This document shows positions 7,641-16,237 of a stretch of 64,000 nucleotides of DNA, piece after piece (position 1 is the stretch's first letter; each line of letters opens with the position of its first letter). The position numbers and the translations under genes are program-made. This DNA is from AP-15 sp963772965. Its GTDB lineage: Bacteria; Pseudomonadota; Alphaproteobacteria; ATCC43930; CGMCC-115725. The stretch is from the NCBI GenBank assembly GCA_963772965.1, contig CAVYZU010000011.1:310001-374000 (forward strand), written 5' to 3'. The notes under the pieces are model-generated. The model was not told the DNA's origin and did not search any database. It saw nothing but the letters and a program-made list of their open reading frames with translations.

Positions 7641-8417
7641 ATGTCCGAGGTCGACCCCCGCTCCAGCCCGATGCTCGACGTGCCGCGGCTGGACACCAGC
7701 ACCAGCTTTCGCAAGGAAGCCTATGCTGCGCTGAAACGGGCGATCACCGCGATGGACATCTACGGCCATCCAAACGAGATCCGGCTCGACGAGCGCCGGC
7801 TTTCCGACGGGCTCGGGGTCAGCCGCACGCCGATCCGCGAGGCGATGACGCTGCTCGAGCAGGAGGGCTTTGTCCGTACCCGTCCGCGGCGTGGCATCTA
7901 TGTCGTGCGCAAGTCAAAGCGCGAGATCGTTGAGATGATCACGGTCATGGCGGCGCTCGAAAGCATGGCGGCGCGGCTCGCCGCCGAGCGCGCGACCGAC
8001 GCGGAAATCGCCGCTTTGCGCGGACTGATGGCTGATTTCGGGGCTGGCGCCTATCAGGAATTGGCTTGCGGTGAACAGCTCGACGAATATTCGGATGCGA
8101 ACATCGCCTTTCACCAGGCGATTATCAAAATGAGCGGCTGCGCCCTGCTCGCTGAGATGACCGAAAATCTGTTCATCCATATGCGTGCAATCCGCAAGAT
8201 CACAATCCATCAAGAAAATCGGGCGGCCCGCTCGATTGTCGATCATCTCGGGATCATCGATGCGATTGAGCGGCGCGACCCCGAACTCGCCGAGCGGCGG
8301 GCGCGGGAGCACACGCTGGGGCTCGCCGCGCATGTCGAGCGACACGGCGATTTTCTCGACCAGAGGCGCGAGGAAGCAGGAATTTCGGCGAGGGCCGATG
8401 CACCGGGGGACCAATAA
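7641..8417 (+). CDS. GntR-family transcriptional regulator, FCD (FadR) type
   Basis: The 258-residue protein has an N-terminal winged helix (roughly residues 25-95, with the RLSDGLGVSRTPIREAMTLLEQEGFV motif region) and a C-terminal all-helical FCD ligand-binding domain containing the metal-ligand pattern D-x3-H (SDANIAFHQAII) and later His residues. FCD regulators sense small organic acids and usually repress neighbouring catabolic genes. The gene sits just upstream of frc and the formate dehydrogenase genes, so oxalate- or CoA-ester-related control is plausible. There is no Shine-Dalgarno sequence and the -10 box is six bases before the ATG, so the mRNA is probably leaderless. Confidence 0.85.
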   Translation: MSEVDPRSSPMLDVPRLDTSTSFRKEAYAALKRAITAMDIYGHPNEIRLDERRLSDGLGVSRTPIREAMTLLEQEGFVRTRPRRGIYVVRKSKREIVEMITVMAALESMAARLAAERATDAEIAALRGLMADFGAGAYQELACGEQLDEYSDANIAFHQAIIKMSGCALLAEMTENLFIHMRAIRKITIHQENRAARSIVDHLGIIDAIERRDPELAERRAREHTLGLAAHVERHGDFLDQRREEAGISARADAPGDQ

Positions 8418-8462
8418 GTGAAGCTTGATCAGGGGTGCTGCGACGACCGTTGGAGGCAATGA

Positions 8463-9692
8463 ATGAGCAAAGCGCTGGAAGGTGTACGCGTTCTCGATTT
8501 CGGCCATGTCCAGGCGGGCCCGACCGCGACCCAGCTATTGGCGTGGATGGGCGCCGATGTGATCAAGATCGAGATGCCGGGGCGCGGCGACATCACCCGC
8601 GGCCAATTGGAGGACGTCAAGGGCGCCGACAGCCTTTACTTCACGATGCTGAATTCGAACAAACGCAGCATCACCGTCAATCTGAAGGCGCCGGGCGGCC
8701 GCAAGATCATCGAAGACCTGGTCCGCCGCTGCGACGTAATCCTCGAAAATTTCGGGCCCGGCGTGCTCGACCGCCAAGGTTTCACCTGGGAGCGCTTCCA
8801 GGAATTGAACCCGCGCGTCATCTATGCCTCGATCAAGGGCTTTGGCCCGGGCCCCTATGCCGATTGCAAGGCCTATGAGAACGTCGCGCAATGTATGGGC
8901 GGCTCGGCCAGCACCACGGGCTGGGACGACGGCCCGCCGACCGTGACCGGGGCGCAGATCGGCGACAGCGGCACCGGCGTGCACACCGTAGCCGGCATTT
9001 TGGCCGCCCTGTTCCAGCGCGAGCGCACCGGCAAGGGTCAGCGCGTCGAGGTCGCGATGACCGACGCGGTGCTCAATCTGTGCCGGGTCAAGATGCGCGA
9101 CCAGCAGCGCATAATGAAGGGGCCGTTGCCGGAATATCCCAACAAGGAATTTGGCGACGAGGTGCCGCGCGCCGGCAACGCCTCGGGCGGCGGGCAGCCA
9201 GGTGCGGCGTTGCGTTGCGCGCCGGGCGGCCCCAACGACTGGGTCTATGTAATCATCCAGCCGACCTGCTGGGAGCCGCTGATGAAGCTCGCCGGCCGCC
9301 CCGAGCTGATCGACGATCCCGAATACGCGACCCCGCAGGCGCGGTTGCCGAAGATCCCCGAATGCTTCTCGATCATCGAAAAGTGGACGATGACCAAGAC
9401 CAAATTCGAGGTCATGGCAACCTTGAACGAGGTCGACGTCCCGTGCGGCCCGATCCTGTCGATGAAGGATATCTACGAGGACAAGTCGCTCTACGAGCGC
9501 GGCTACCTGGTCGAAGTCGATCACCCGACCCGCGGCCGCTATGTACAGGTTGGCTCACCGATCAACCTTTCAAACTCGCCGATCGAGGTAAAGCGCTCGC
9601 CGTTGTTGGGCGAGCACACCGACGAAGTCCTAGGCTGGCTCGGCTACGGCAAGGAGGAGATCGCTAAATTGCGCGAGGAGAAAGCGGTCTAG
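8463..9692 (+). CDS. frc: Formyl-CoA:oxalate CoA-transferase
   Basis: Frc transfers CoA from formyl-CoA to oxalate, giving oxalyl-CoA and formate. The 409-residue protein matches the Frc subgroup closely rather than family III in general: MSKALEGVRVLDFGHVQAGP at the start, the DITRGQL and NSNKRSITVNLK blocks, GAQIGDSGTG with the catalytic Asp168 (Asp169 in Oxalobacter), NASGGGQPG as the active-site glycine loop, and PCGPILSMKDI. It follows the GntR gene by 45 bases and precedes the formate dehydrogenase genes, which would oxidise the formate released. No oxalyl-CoA decarboxylase is present in the window. Confidence 0.88.
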   Translation: MSKALEGVRVLDFGHVQAGPTATQLLAWMGADVIKIEMPGRGDITRGQLEDVKGADSLYFTMLNSNKRSITVNLKAPGGRKIIEDLVRRCDVILENFGPGVLDRQGFTWERFQELNPRVIYASIKGFGPGPYADCKAYENVAQCMGGSASTTGWDDGPPTVTGAQIGDSGTGVHTVAGILAALFQRERTGKGQRVEVAMTDAVLNLCRVKMRDQQRIMKGPLPEYPNKEFGDEVPRAGNASGGGQPGAALRCAPGGPNDWVYVIIQPTCWEPLMKLAGRPELIDDPEYATPQARLPKIPECFSIIEKWTMTKTKFEVMATLNEVDVPCGPILSMKDIYEDKSLYERGYLVEVDHPTRGRYVQVGSPINLSNSPIEVKRSPLLGEHTDEVLGWLGYGKEEIAKLREEKAV

Positions 9693-9706
9693 TTCGTGCG
9701 TTCTCG

Positions 9707-9781
9707 TTGTAGGATTGGCTAAGCGCTGCGAAGCCCATCGCGCCGTCAAGGCGGGTAGCCTCCGCGAAACCCACCCTACAA
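9707..9781. repeat. Inverted-repeat intergenic element
   Basis: TTGTAGG (9707-9713) and CCTACAA (9775-9781) bound a 75-base segment containing GGCGGGTAGCC and ACCCACC. The layout resembles short mobile or REP-like elements found between proteobacterial genes. It separates frc from the formate dehydrogenase genes and could form a stem that lowers read-through. Confidence 0.45.
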
Positions 9782-9799
9782 GGTAACCGGATCAGCAAA

Positions 9800-11500
9800 A
9801 TGCGTTCGCAGTCGACACACGACCGCCGCATCCACCCGGGCTCGGGCAGGCGGCGCGGTCTCGATCATCCCAAAGGCCGCCAGGTCGATCCGGCAGCTTT
9901 GGACGAAGTTCAAGCATTGCTCGCTGACCGCGAGCGCCGGCGCGACCTGCTGATCGAGCATCTGCATCTGCTGCAGGATAATTTCGGCTGCCTACATGCG
10001 CGCCATCTGGCGGCGCTAGCCGAAGAGATGCGGCTGGCGCTGGTCGAGGTCTACGAGGTCGCCTCGTTCTACGCTCATTTCGACATCGTCATGGACGACG
10101 AGAAACCACCGCCGCCGGTAACCGTGCGGGTCTGCGACAGCCTCAGCTGCGAACTCGCCGGCGCGCAGGGTTTGTTAAGGGAGCTGCAGGCGGGGCTCGG
10201 CGATGGTGTCCGGGTCGTGCGCGCACCGTGCATGGGCGGCTGCCATCGCGCCCCTGTGGTCGCGATCGGCCATGCCCTGCGCGAACATGCGTCCGCCGCT
10301 TCGGTCGCGGCTGCCGTCAGCGCCGGTGACACCCACCCAGAAATTCCAGCCTATATCAATCTCGACGCCTACCGCGCCGCGGGCGGCTACCGCCTGCTGC
10401 AGGCCTGCCTTGCCGGCGAACGCACCCGTGACGGGGTCATCGAAGCGCTTGAACATTCGGGGCTACGCGGGCTCGGCGGCGCCGGCTTTCCGACCGGGCG
10501 CAAATGGCGGCTAGTGCGTCAAGAGACGGGTCCGCGGCTACTGGCGGTCAATGGCGACGAGGGCGAGCCCGGCACTTTCAAGGACCGCTATTTTCTCGAA
10601 ACCGATCCGCACCGCTTTCTCGAAGGCATGCTGATCGCCGCCTGGGTCGTCGAGGCAGCTGACGTTTATATCTATCTGCGCGACGAATACCCGCAATGCC
10701 AGGCGATCCTGGAGCGGGAGATCGCCGCGATCGAAAAGGCGGGGCTCGCGCCCGAGACTCATATCCATCTGCGTCGCGGCGCCGGCGCCTATATCTGCGG
10801 CGAAGAATCGGCAATGCTCGAAAGCATCGAGGGCAAGCGCGGTCTGCCTCGCCAGCGCCCGCCGTTTCCGGCGCAGGTTGGACTCTTCGGCCGCCCGACC
10901 CTGTGCAACAACATCGAGACCCTCTACTGGGTGCGCGACATTGTCGAGAACGGTGCCGACTGGTTTACCAGCCATGGCCGCAACGGTCGCAAAGGGCTGC
11001 GTAGCTTTTCGGTGTCGGGACGGGTGCGCGATCCCGGGGTCAAGCTCGCCCCAGCGGGCATCACCGCGCGCCAGCTGATCGATGAATATTGCGGCGGCAT
11101 GGCCGAAGGCCACAGCTTCAAAGGCTATCTGCCGGGCGGCGCTTCAGGCGGCATATTGCCGGCGTCGATGGCGGACTTGCCGCTCGATTTCGGCACGCTC
11201 GAACAATATGGCTGCTTTACCGGCTCCGGCGCGGTGGTCGTCTTGTCGGACAAGGACGATATGCGGGCAGTGGCGCTCAATTTGTTGCGCTTTTTCGAAG
11301 ACGAAAGCTGCGGTCAATGCACGCCGTGCCGCGCCGGCACCGAAAAAGCCGTCAAACTAATGACCGCACCGCATTGGGACGAGGAATTGCTGGCCGAATT
11401 GAACCGCGTCATGAGCGACGCCTCGATCTGCGGCCTTGGTCAGGCGGCAATGAACCCGGTCACGCAAGTGCTACAGCACTTCCGCGAGGAATTCGCGTGA
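9800..11500 (+). CDS. fdsB: NAD-linked formate dehydrogenase, fused gamma-beta (FdsG-FdsB) subunit
   Basis: This 566-residue diaphorase subunit passes electrons from the molybdenum subunit to NAD+. Residues about 30-160 form a NuoE/FdsG-like thioredoxin-fold [2Fe-2S] domain with ligands Cys112, Cys117, Cys144 and Cys148 (CDSLSC, CMGGC). Residues about 175-566 are NuoF/FdsB-like, with the FMN/NADH region (GLGGAGFPTGRKW, NGDEGEPGTFKDR, GAGAYICGEESAM) and a [4Fe-4S] motif SCGQCTPCRAGT plus SICGLG. In the usual fds operon these are two proteins; here they are one. Its TGA overlaps the ATG of the next gene by one base (TGATG). Confidence 0.88.
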   Translation: MRSQSTHDRRIHPGSGRRRGLDHPKGRQVDPAALDEVQALLADRERRRDLLIEHLHLLQDNFGCLHARHLAALAEEMRLALVEVYEVASFYAHFDIVMDDEKPPPPVTVRVCDSLSCELAGAQGLLRELQAGLGDGVRVVRAPCMGGCHRAPVVAIGHALREHASAASVAAAVSAGDTHPEIPAYINLDAYRAAGGYRLLQACLAGERTRDGVIEALEHSGLRGLGGAGFPTGRKWRLVRQETGPRLLAVNGDEGEPGTFKDRYFLETDPHRFLEGMLIAAWVVEAADVYIYLRDEYPQCQAILEREIAAIEKAGLAPETHIHLRRGAGAYICGEESAMLESIEGKRGLPRQRPPFPAQVGLFGRPTLCNNIETLYWVRDIVENGADWFTSHGRNGRKGLRSFSVSGRVRDPGVKLAPAGITARQLIDEYCGGMAEGHSFKGYLPGGASGGILPASMADLPLDFGTLEQYGCFTGSGAVVVLSDKDDMRAVALNLLRFFEDESCGQCTPCRAGTEKAVKLMTAPHWDEELLAELNRVMSDASICGLGQAAMNPVTQVLQHFREEFA

Positions 11501-11889
11501 TGCCCGGAGCGGTCGCTGACCTCCCGCTCGACATACCCTTGTCGGAGGAGTTGCAGCGCGAGGAGGTCGTCGAGTTGGCGAACCTGACGAGCGCTCAGAC
11601 GGGGATACCCGGGACGATCTTCATCTCGACAGCAATGGGGGCGCACGGTCCGCGGGTCAAATACTTTCTCCAGCCGGGCAGGACTCAGCCCAGTTTCTCC
11701 GTGTCAATCACCGATGCGCCGGCTGTCGTCGCCAATAGCCTCCCGGCGCGAGTCATGCGCCAAATGTCGCCGCAGGTGATCGAGTGGGTATCGCGCAACA
11801 AGGATGCGTTGTCGGACTTCTGGCATCACGGCGATACCTGGACCCAGCCCGAGGTCAACGATTTCATCCAAAACCTGCAACTCGTGTAA
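11500..11889 (+). CDS. Small protein of unknown function coupled to formate dehydrogenase
   Basis: I do not recognise a function. The 129-residue soluble protein has a conserved-looking core (ANLTSAQTGIPGTIFISTAM, HGPRVKYFLQPGR, FSVSITDAPAVV) followed by a Trp-rich C-terminal region (VIEWVSRNKDALSDFWHHGD). There are no Cys clusters, signal peptide or membrane segment. Its ATG overlaps the stop of the fused FdsGB gene, which implies translational coupling, and fdsA follows after 127 bases. A role as an accessory or small subunit of the dehydrogenase is inference from position only; it does not look like FdsD or FdhD. Confidence 0.7.
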   Translation: MPGAVADLPLDIPLSEELQREEVVELANLTSAQTGIPGTIFISTAMGAHGPRVKYFLQPGRTQPSFSVSITDAPAVVANSLPARVMRQMSPQVIEWVSRNKDALSDFWHHGDTWTQPEVNDFIQNLQLV

Positions 11890-11916
11890 TGGACAACCAC
11901 TTTCCACACATTTCCA

Positions 11917-11934
11917 TCCCGGCGAAGGCCGGGA
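11917..11934. repeat. Hairpin repeat between the orf at 11500 and fdsA
   Basis: TCCCGGC-GAAG-GCCGGGA forms a perfect 7-bp stem with a four-base loop, followed by CCCATT. This is the form of a dispersed alphaproteobacterial intergenic repeat. It may lower read-through into fdsA or stabilise the upstream mRNA end. Confidence 0.5.
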
Positions 11935-12016
11935 CCCATTTTCTAGCAGTTCGAGTAGGGATAAATGGGCCCCGACTTTCGTCGGTGTGGCTCTCTAAAA
12001 CTCTGGAGAACGGTCA

Positions 12017-14782
12017 ATGACCGATCCGATCCGCTTTACCCTCGACAGCGAAGAGGTCGAGGCCGCACCCGGCGAGACGATCTGGCAGGTCGCCGATCGC
12101 CTTGGCACCGAGATACCGCATCTTTGCTGGCTGCCGCAGCCGGGGTATCGCGCCGACGGCAATTGTCGCGCTTGCATGGTCGAGATCGAAGGCGAACGCG
12201 TGCTCGCCGCCTCCTGCGTGCGCCGGCCGACCCCGGGAATGAAGGTGCAATCCGCCAGCGAACGCGCCCGCGCCTCGCGCAAACTGGTATTCGAATTACT
12301 GGTTGGCGACCAGCCGGCGCGCCCCGCGGCGCACGACCCGAATTCGCGGTTTTGGCAATGGGCCGACCGGCTTGGGGTTGAGGACAGCCGGTTTCCACGG
12401 CACGCGGCACCAGCACCCGACCGCAGCCATCCGGCGATGGCGGTGCAGCTCGACGCCTGCATCCAATGCAATCTGTGTGTGCGAGCGTGCCGCGAGGTCC
12501 AGGTCAACGACGTGATCGGGATGGCGGCGCGCGGCTATCACGAAAAGATCGTGTTCGATTTCGACGACCCGATGGGCAACAGCACCTGCGTCGCCTGTGG
12601 CGAATGTGTGCAGGCCTGCCCGACCGGCGCGCTGATGCCGGCAACTCTGGTCGACGCGAACGGTCTTTATGCCAACGCCCCCGACCGCGAAGTCGAGAGC
12701 GTGTGCCCCTATTGTGGCGTCGGCTGTCAGCTGACCTACAAAATCAAGCATGACCGCATTATTGCGGTCGATGGCCGCGACGGTCCCGCCAACCACAACC
12801 GGCTCTGCGTTAAGGGCCGTTTTGGCTTTGACTATGTCCACCATCCCGACCGGCTGACCGAGCCCTTGATCCGCAAGGAGGGTGTGTCGAAACACGACAC
12901 CGATATCGACCCCGCCAACCCCTATACCCACTTCCGCAAAGCGAGCTGGGAAGAGGCGCTCGATGTTGCGGCATCAGGATTGAAGAATATTCGCGATCGT
13001 GACGGGAAGCGCGCACTCGCCGGCTTTGGCTCGGCCAAGGGCACGAACGAAGAGGCCTATCTTTTCCAAAAGCTGGTGCGCACCGGGTTTGGCAGCAACA
13101 ATGTCGACCATTGCACTCGCCTCTGTCACGCCTCATCGGTCGCGGCATTGATGGAGGGGATCGGCTCGGGGGCGGTTACCGCACCGTTCACCGCCGCCGG
13201 CGATGCCGACGTAATCATCGTGATTGGCGCACGTCCGACCGAAAACCATCCGGTGGCGGCAACCTTTTTCAAGCAGGCAGCAAAACGCGGCGCCCAAATC
13301 TTTGTCATGGACCCACGCGGCCACACTCTGACGCGGCACGCGACGGCGACCCTGCGCTTTAGCCCCGGCCGCGATGTCGCGATGCTCAACGCGATGCTTT
13401 ACACGATTATCGAGGAGGGCCTTTACGACCAGCAGTACGTGCAGGCGCACACCGAGGATTTTGAGAAATTGCGCGAGCATATTCGCGATTATCCGCCGGA
13501 GAAGATGGCCGAGATCTGCGGCATCGACGCCAGCACGTTGCGCCATGCCGCGCGCACCTATGCCCGCGCGGAGCGCGCAATCATCTTTTGGGGCATGGGC
13601 ATCTCGCAGCACACCCACGGCACCGACAACGCGCGCTGCCTAATCGCATTGGCCCTGATCACCGGCCAAGTCGGCCGCCCGGGTACCGGGCTGCACCCGC
13701 TGCGCGGCCAGAACAACGTGCAGGGCGCCTCCGATGCCGGGCTGATCCCGATGGTCTACCCCGATTACCAAGCGGTCGACGACCCGGACATTCGCAAAAA
13801 ATTCGAGGATTTGTGGCAGACCCCGCTCGACGACAAGCGCGGGCTGACCGTCGTCGAGATCATGGATGCAGTGCATCGCGACGAGATCAAGGGCATGTAC
13901 ATCATGGGCGAAAACCCGGCGATGTCGGACCCCGATGTCACCCACGCACGCGAGGCCTTGGCCAAGCTCGAACACCTCGTCGTCCAGGATTTGTTTATTA
14001 CCGAGACCGCGAAATACGCCGATGTCGTGTTGCCGGCCTCGGCCTGGCCGGAAAAGAACGGCACCGTATCCAACACCAACCGTCAGGTGCAGATGGGCCG
14101 CCGCGCATTGCCGTTGCCGGGGAACGCGCGCGAGGATTTGTCGATCATCCAGGAAATCGCGCGGCGCATCGGGCTTAACTGGTCCTATGCCGGGCCGGCG
14201 GATGTCTTCGCCGAGATGAAACTGGCGATGCCGTCGCTCGACAACATCACCTGGGAGCGGCTAGAGCGCGAAAGCTCGGTGACCTATCCGTGCGATGCCC
14301 CGGATCAGCCCGGCAACGAAATTGTGTTTGGCGAAGGTTTCCCGACCGCCTCGGGGCGCGGCAGGCTCGTCCCAGCGGCGATAATTCCGCCTGCCGAAGA
14401 GCCCGATGCCGAATACCCGATGGTATTGACAACCGGACGGCAGCTGGAGCATTGGCATACGGGGGCGATGACGAGGCGAGCCAGCGTGCTCGACGAGATT
14501 GAGCCCGAAGCGGTCGCGAGCTTGGCGCCCGCCGAACTGCGCCGTCTTGGCATTGCGGCCGGCGACCCAGTGCGCGTCACCACCCGCCGCGGCACGATCG
14601 AATTGAAGGCGCGCGCCGACAGCGCGGTGGCGCCGGGGCAGGTATTCGTCCCGTTCTGCTATGCCGAGGCCGCCGCAAACATCCTGACCAATCCTCAGCT
14701 CGACCCGTTTGGCAAAATCCCGGAATTCAAGTTCTGCGCCGCCAAAGTCGAACCCGCCGAACTCCGCGCAGCCGCGGAGTAA
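12017..14782 (+). CDS. fdsA: NAD-linked formate dehydrogenase, molybdenum alpha subunit
   Basis: The 921-residue subunit oxidises formate to CO2 at a bis-MGD molybdenum centre. In order it has an N-terminal [2Fe-2S] domain (Cys37, Cys50, Cys53, Cys67), a His-Cys3-type cluster region, two [4Fe-4S] ferredoxin motifs (CIQCNLCVRAC, CVACGECVQACPTGAL), a further [4Fe-4S] motif (CPYCGVGC) and the molybdopterin domains. The molybdenum ligand is Cys370 followed by His371 (RLCHASS), and the active-site Arg lies in GARPTENHP. An MGD-binding C-terminal domain ends the protein. ATG at 12017 follows GGAG. It works with the fused FdsGB product and probably consumes formate from the Frc pathway. FdhD and FdsD are not nearby. 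Confidence 0.93.
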   Translation: MTDPIRFTLDSEEVEAAPGETIWQVADRLGTEIPHLCWLPQPGYRADGNCRACMVEIEGERVLAASCVRRPTPGMKVQSASERARASRKLVFELLVGDQPARPAAHDPNSRFWQWADRLGVEDSRFPRHAAPAPDRSHPAMAVQLDACIQCNLCVRACREVQVNDVIGMAARGYHEKIVFDFDDPMGNSTCVACGECVQACPTGALMPATLVDANGLYANAPDREVESVCPYCGVGCQLTYKIKHDRIIAVDGRDGPANHNRLCVKGRFGFDYVHHPDRLTEPLIRKEGVSKHDTDIDPANPYTHFRKASWEEALDVAASGLKNIRDRDGKRALAGFGSAKGTNEEAYLFQKLVRTGFGSNNVDHCTRLCHASSVAALMEGIGSGAVTAPFTAAGDADVIIVIGARPTENHPVAATFFKQAAKRGAQIFVMDPRGHTLTRHATATLRFSPGRDVAMLNAMLYTIIEEGLYDQQYVQAHTEDFEKLREHIRDYPPEKMAEICGIDASTLRHAARTYARAERAIIFWGMGISQHTHGTDNARCLIALALITGQVGRPGTGLHPLRGQNNVQGASDAGLIPMVYPDYQAVDDPDIRKKFEDLWQTPLDDKRGLTVVEIMDAVHRDEIKGMYIMGENPAMSDPDVTHAREALAKLEHLVVQDLFITETAKYADVVLPASAWPEKNGTVSNTNRQVQMGRRALPLPGNAREDLSIIQEIARRIGLNWSYAGPADVFAEMKLAMPSLDNITWERLERESSVTYPCDAPDQPGNEIVFGEGFPTASGRGRLVPAAIIPPAEEPDAEYPMVLTTGRQLEHWHTGAMTRRASVLDEIEPEAVASLAPAELRRLGIAAGDPVRVTTRRGTIELKARADSAVAPGQVFVPFCYAEAAANILTNPQLDPFGKIPEFKFCAAKVEPAELRAAAE

Positions 14783-14860
14783 GATCTGACGCGATCGGCC
14801 GACCGTCACTTGGCGACTCACGTCTTTTCTACTCTGACGTAGTGAGGTCAAGACGTAGAT

Positions 14861-14878
14861 GCCCCGAAAAATCGGGGC
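14861..14878. terminator. Terminator-like hairpin between convergent genes
   Basis: GCCCCGA-AAAA-TCGGGGC makes a 7-bp GC-rich stem 79 bases after the fdsA stop and 62 bases from the stop of the convergent oxidase gene. No T-tract is present on either side, so its role as a two-way terminator is a guess from position. Confidence 0.4.
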
Positions 14879-14939
14879 GATCCGCGGATGCAAACATTCT
14901 CCGCCAGCGCGGCGCTAAAACAGCTCGATCTTCCGCAGG

Positions 14940-16046
14940 TCAATTGAAAAAACGCGCTGGCCGAAAATCGGCAAGCTCGGCCCGTTGACGCCCAGTGACG
15001 ATCTCATCGGCCACTGCGGTGCCGAGGAATGGCGACATGGTGACGCCGCTATGGGTGATCGCGATGTAATAGCCGGAAGTCCGCGGCATCGGTCCGATCG
15101 CGGATAGATGGTCGCCGGGGATCGGCCGGATGGCGATGCGGACCGCTTCCGGCTCTACCTCGCCGATCGAGGGCAGCAGCTGTCGGGCGCGACACACCAG
15201 GTCGCGCGCCTCCGGCATCGACGGGCTCAGCCTTGTGTCAAAGCTCAAACTGGCGTCGGTCGGGTTCCAGTGCAGCATCAGACGCCCCGCGCCATCAGGG
15301 CGCGCGTCAATCACGCTGGTGCGGACGACGCGGCTCAAATCGGCGGCGACAGGCGGAGTAAACACCAGGAACCCGACGGTCGGTGCGAGCGGCAGGTGCA
15401 GACCGGCGTCCCGGGTCACCTCATTGGTCCAGCGACCCGCACAGTTAACCACGGTATCGGCCTCGTATTGCATGCCGTCGGCGACCCGAACGCCCGTCAC
15501 CCGATCCCCGGTCATGATCAGGTCTACGACGCGGGCGCCGCAGATCACTTTCGCGCCATAGCGACGCCGTGCCGCAGATAGCATGGCATGCGCGTAGACC
15601 ACCGGATCGAGCCAGCCCTCCTCCGGAAAAAACGCCACCGGCGCGTCGCCGATCGTCGCCGGATCGATATCGGGCTCCAATTCCTCCACTTGGCGCGGCG
15701 TGATCCACTCCGCGGCATAGCCCCAGGATTGCAATTGCTCGACGTTTTCACGTTGCGCCCTGCCATCGGGTTCGGCCATCCATTCCAGGCTGCCGCCGCC
15801 GTGCCACCATGGTATCGAGCCGAACTCGTCGGCTAGCGCCAAATGCGCCTTCATGCCAGCGACATTCAGATCGTGATAGGGTTTCGGCGGCTTTTTGTGC
15901 GCGTTGGTCCAGGCAAAACTGATGCCGGAGGTGCCGCCGCCGATCCGCGTGGCTTCCAACACCGTAACAGCGGCGCCGGCCTGGGCCAGCCGATACGCAA
16001 TCGAGGCGCCCATCACGCCACCGCCGATCATGATCGTCCTCATCAT
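14940..16046 (-). CDS. FAD-dependent oxidoreductase of the DAO family
   Basis: The 368-residue protein has the DAO (D-amino acid oxidase/glycine oxidase/DadA-like) fold. It starts with the dinucleotide-binding motif IMIGGGVMGASIAYRLAQAGA and ends with the FAD-contacting region GYYIAITHSGVTMSPFLGTAVADEI. Enzymes of the family oxidise amines or amino acids such as glycine, sarcosine or D-amino acids. AGGGGG precedes the paired ATG codons at 16046/16043. It is convergent with fdsA and divergent from the amidohydrolase, so it is not obviously in an operon. The substrate is not determinable here. Confidence 0.8.
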   Translation of the reverse strand: MMRTIMIGGGVMGASIAYRLAQAGAAVTVLEATRIGGGTSGISFAWTNAHKKPPKPYHDLNVAGMKAHLALADEFGSIPWWHGGGSLEWMAEPDGRAQRENVEQLQSWGYAAEWITPRQVEELEPDIDPATIGDAPVAFFPEEGWLDPVVYAHAMLSAARRRYGAKVICGARVVDLIMTGDRVTGVRVADGMQYEADTVVNCAGRWTNEVTRDAGLHLPLAPTVGFLVFTPPVAADLSRVVRTSVIDARPDGAGRLMLHWNPTDASLSFDTRLSPSMPEARDLVCRARQLLPSIGEVEPEAVRIAIRPIPGDHLSAIGPMPRTSGYYIAITHSGVTMSPFLGTAVADEIVTGRQRAELADFRPARFFN

Positions 16047-16237
16047 TGCGCCCCCTGTGCTTCACGATGGATCATAGGCGGAAGGAACCGAGGCGACATG
16101 ATGCAACAAAGGACGGGCTAACGCGATCGCTCGGGTTGGCTCGAACTGTACGATCTACCCCGAGCGAAGGACGGGTTCCAAGGCGGAAGACCGGCTAGTC
16201 AAGTGCAGTTTTTTAACCTCGAAGAGGACAGCACCCA

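Noticed and set aside
8535..9524. 329-codon minus-strand frame opposite frc
   Set aside because: It mirrors the highly conserved frc frame and shows no protein-like pattern of its own.
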